Positions 61,725 through 64,000 of a DNA stretch of 64,000 nucleotides are shown piece by piece. The DNA is taken from contig OY755247.1 of NCBI GenBank assembly GCA_963576725.1, forward strand, positions 14,572,526 through 14,636,525, read 5' to 3'. Numbering within the stretch: the first letter of the stretch is position 1; the number at the start of each line of letters is the position of its first letter. A model generated the notes under the pieces. That model had not been told where the DNA came from. It did not search any database and saw only the letters and a program-made list of their open reading frames with translations. This stretch comes from Azorinus chamasolen. Its lineage: Eukaryota > Mollusca > Bivalvia > Cardiida > Solecurtidae. The translations under genes and the position numbers were made by a program.

Positions 61725-61915
61725 TACAAGATGTCCAAATAAGATGCGTACTTAAACATTTTCAGTAATAGCTCCTTCATTTCTCCACCAAACCCTAACT
61801 GTGGCCAATCTTTAGAATCGTCTCTTCGAGACGATTCTAAAGAATGGTCACAGTATAGGATTTGATGAAGAAATGTCGATTTTAGTATTTGCGTTCGCGA
61901 CATTATATGCAGCTG
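61725..61915. mobile_element. Family F MITE
   Basis: GTCCAAATAAGATGCGTACT, hairpin TCTTTAGAATCGTCTCTTCG with complement, right side ATTTGCGTTCGCGACATTAT. Confidence 0.8.
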
Positions 61916-62029
61916 TGAGTACTTAAACATTTTTTTTCTTTGGTAATATACCAATGACCTATTTCTAAGCTCTAACCCCCGCTGTAATACAAGTTTGCTC
62001 AAATAGAGCTCGTGTGCCATTCGACTCGG

Positions 62030-62167
62030 TCGAGATTTTGAGAAATTGTTGACAGGAGTTTCAAACAGCTTGGATCCTGTTGAGACGCCGAGTTACTCGG
62101 CGTCTCGTCTGGATCTAAGCTGTTTGCAGCTGCGACCAAGGTCGCGGTTGACAGAATAAAGGTTAAT
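62030..62167. mobile_element. PB-G MITE
   Basis: CAAACAGCTTGGATCCTGTT with CGTCTGGATCTAAGCTGTTT. Right end ACAGAATAAAGGTTAA. Confidence 0.75.
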
Positions 62168-62321
62168 TAAAACATTCAGCTTGTAATTCAAGTGCGTCGT
62201 CATTCTTTAAGTATCAGATGCCCAACAGAAGAAAATCTGATACGGATCCCCGTAGCATTTACCACAATACACGAACAATTATTGTCTTTTATAGAAATAG
62301 AAGAATAATTAGTTTATGAAG

Positions 62322-62528
62322 TACAGTAGATCCCCTCTAATGTGACCACTTAAATGAATAAACATTAGTGTATTTGTAAGCAGGTGGTTGCTTAATGCAT
62401 GACAAAAGAAATGCAGAAAGCTCTTTTAGCTTTATGCATTACTTTTGTCCAGCATTAAGCTACCACCTGAATCTAGCACCCAGAATTATACCTCTTTTGG
62501 GTGGTTGCATTCGCGAGGTTTTATTGTA
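62322..62528. mobile_element. PG-D MITE
   Basis: TACAGTAGATCCCCTCTAAT to CGAGGTTTTATTGTA. Arms GCATGACAAAAGAAATGCAG and near complement. Confidence 0.85.
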
Positions 62529-62604
62529 TTCTGTATGTTAGTGCACAGAGGACTTCTAAAATGTGTCATGGCAAAACAATGCAATTCTATGTTGAGAGAG
62601 ATGT

Positions 62605-63030
62605 TAGGTAACTCTTTACTTCATATAAACACCTTTCCGTGCCTTTGCAAACAGAGTAGACCCTAATCAGACAGCGCATGTAGTAACTATCTGATCAGGT
62701 TCTGCTCTGTTTGCTTGTAGGATTACATAGATCTGATCCCACAGTTTTTGTCTAAGCCAAAACTTCCCTTGAAAAACAAATAATGTAGAGATTAAGTTAA
62801 TGGATATTCAGAAATGGATAAATGCATGTACAAATGTTTATTAGAGAGACATGTTAACCCATTCCCTCATAGGCTATTTTTAGATCCAACCTCTTTGAAT
62901 AAATCTACTGAAAAGAAGATATATAGGAACTAGAGAAAAGGATTTTTTTTAGATTTTTGTAGTTTTGAAACCATTGTGATAAATAGAGCATTTGCACAAT
63001 GGTTTCAAGAAGTGGCTTTTACAGGACTAT
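62605..63030. mobile_element. PB-A MITE, then PB-E MITE cut by the satellite
   Basis: PB-A (62605-62830): AACTCTTTACTTCATATAAA, core GTAGACCCTAATCAGACAGC. PB-E from TTAACCCATTCCCTCATAGG (62853) loses half its hairpin and runs into the array near 63030. Confidence 0.75.
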
Positions 63031-64000
63031 AATATTGGCTGCAACTGACAGGCATAAAAGACTACACTATTGGCTGCAACTGACAGACATACAATCCTAA
63101 ACTATTGGCTGCAACTGACAGGCATACAAGACTAAACTATTGGCTGCAACTGACAGGCATACAAGACTATACTATTGGTTGCAACTGACAGACATACAAG
63201 ACTAAACTATTGGCTGCAACTGACAGGCATACAAGACTATACTATTGGCTGCAACTGACAGACATACAAGCCTAAACTATTGGCTGCAACTGACAGGCAT
63301 ACAAGACTAAACTATTGGCTGCAACTGACAGGCATACAAGACTATACTATTGGTTGCAACTGACAGGCATACAAGACTAAACTATTGGCTGCAACTGACA
63401 GGCATACAAGACTATACTATTGGCTGCAACTGACAGACATACAAGCCTAAACTATTGGCTGCAACTGACAGGCATACAAGACTAAACTATTGGCTGCAAC
63501 TGACAGGCATACAAGATTATACTATTGGTTGCAACTGACAGGCATACAATACTATACTATCTGTAGCAACTGACAGACATACAATACTATACTATTGGTT
63601 GCAACTGACAGGCATACAATACTATACTATCTGTAGCAACTGACAGACATACAATACTATACTATTGGTTGCAACTGACAGACATACAATACTATACTAT
63701 TGGTTGCAACTGACAGACATACAATACTATACTATTGGTTGCAACTGACTGACATACAATATAGCAACTGACAGACATACAAGATAGCAACTGACAGACA
63801 TACAATACCATACTATTGTTTGCAACTGAAAGACAAACAAACCTATGCTGTCGGTAGCAACTGACAGACATACAAGACCATACTATTGTTTGCAACTGAC
63901 CGACAAACAAGCCTATACTGTTGGTAGCAAGTGACGGACATACAAGATACCAACTGACAGACATACAATATAGCAACTGACAGACATACAAGATACCAAC
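63025..64000. repeat. 35 bp tandem array reaching the window edge
   Basis: The main unit is CTATTGGCTGCAACTGACAG plus GCATACAAGACTAAA. The left half is regular, with a higher-order alternation of CTAAA and CTATA units. Toward the right edge units shorten (TAGCAACTGACAGACATACA). The 99-codon - strand ORF is repeat-derived. Confidence 0.95.

Noticed and set aside
63692..63991. 99-codon - strand ORF with VCQLL repeats
   Set aside because: Derived from the 35 bp satellite. Cys-rich appearance is a repeat artefact.

Overview
The window looks like an intron- and transposon-rich region of a metazoan nuclear genome, most likely a bivalve mollusc. Three things point there: two tRNA-derived SINE copies with the central block common in molluscan SINEs, a very high load of short palindromic MITEs, and one split gene with clean GT-AG introns. 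There are no operons, bacterial genes or CRISPR arrays. The species is inferred only to this level.

One gene can be reconstructed fully. Seven coding exons on the + strand between 28610 and 45153 join in a consistent reading frame into a 460-residue major-facilitator protein of the monocarboxylate transporter (SLC16/MCT) type. Its introns are filled with MITEs, a SINE, LINE 3' tails and tandem repeats. Two of its splice acceptors (exons 3 and 7) lie in short, nearly perfect tandem duplications. A broken copy of its exon 2 lies upstream at 23326-23962.

The rest is mostly repeats. Elements named PB (families A, E, G, H, I, J, K) have TTAA target duplications and CCCTTT-like ends, as piggyBac-type MITEs do. 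Elements named PG (families B, C, D, L and variants) have TA duplications and CAGTNRAAC tips, as pogo/Tigger-type MITEs do. Family F has inverted ends resembling CAGATAAGATGCGTA. Most carry a central perfect hairpin, and many are nested. Family letters are mine and local to this window.

Other coding traces are a Tc1-like transposase remnant (898-1530), a retroelement-like ORF fragment (22150-22740), a frameshifted PHD-finger-like remnant on the - strand (19588-19812) and an orphan exon-like ORF on the - strand (11926-12219). Tandem arrays include a perfect 18 x 47 bp array (24874-25719), a 30 bp array (17400-17840) and a 35 bp array running off the right edge (63025-64000). Most ends of degenerate elements are approximate.
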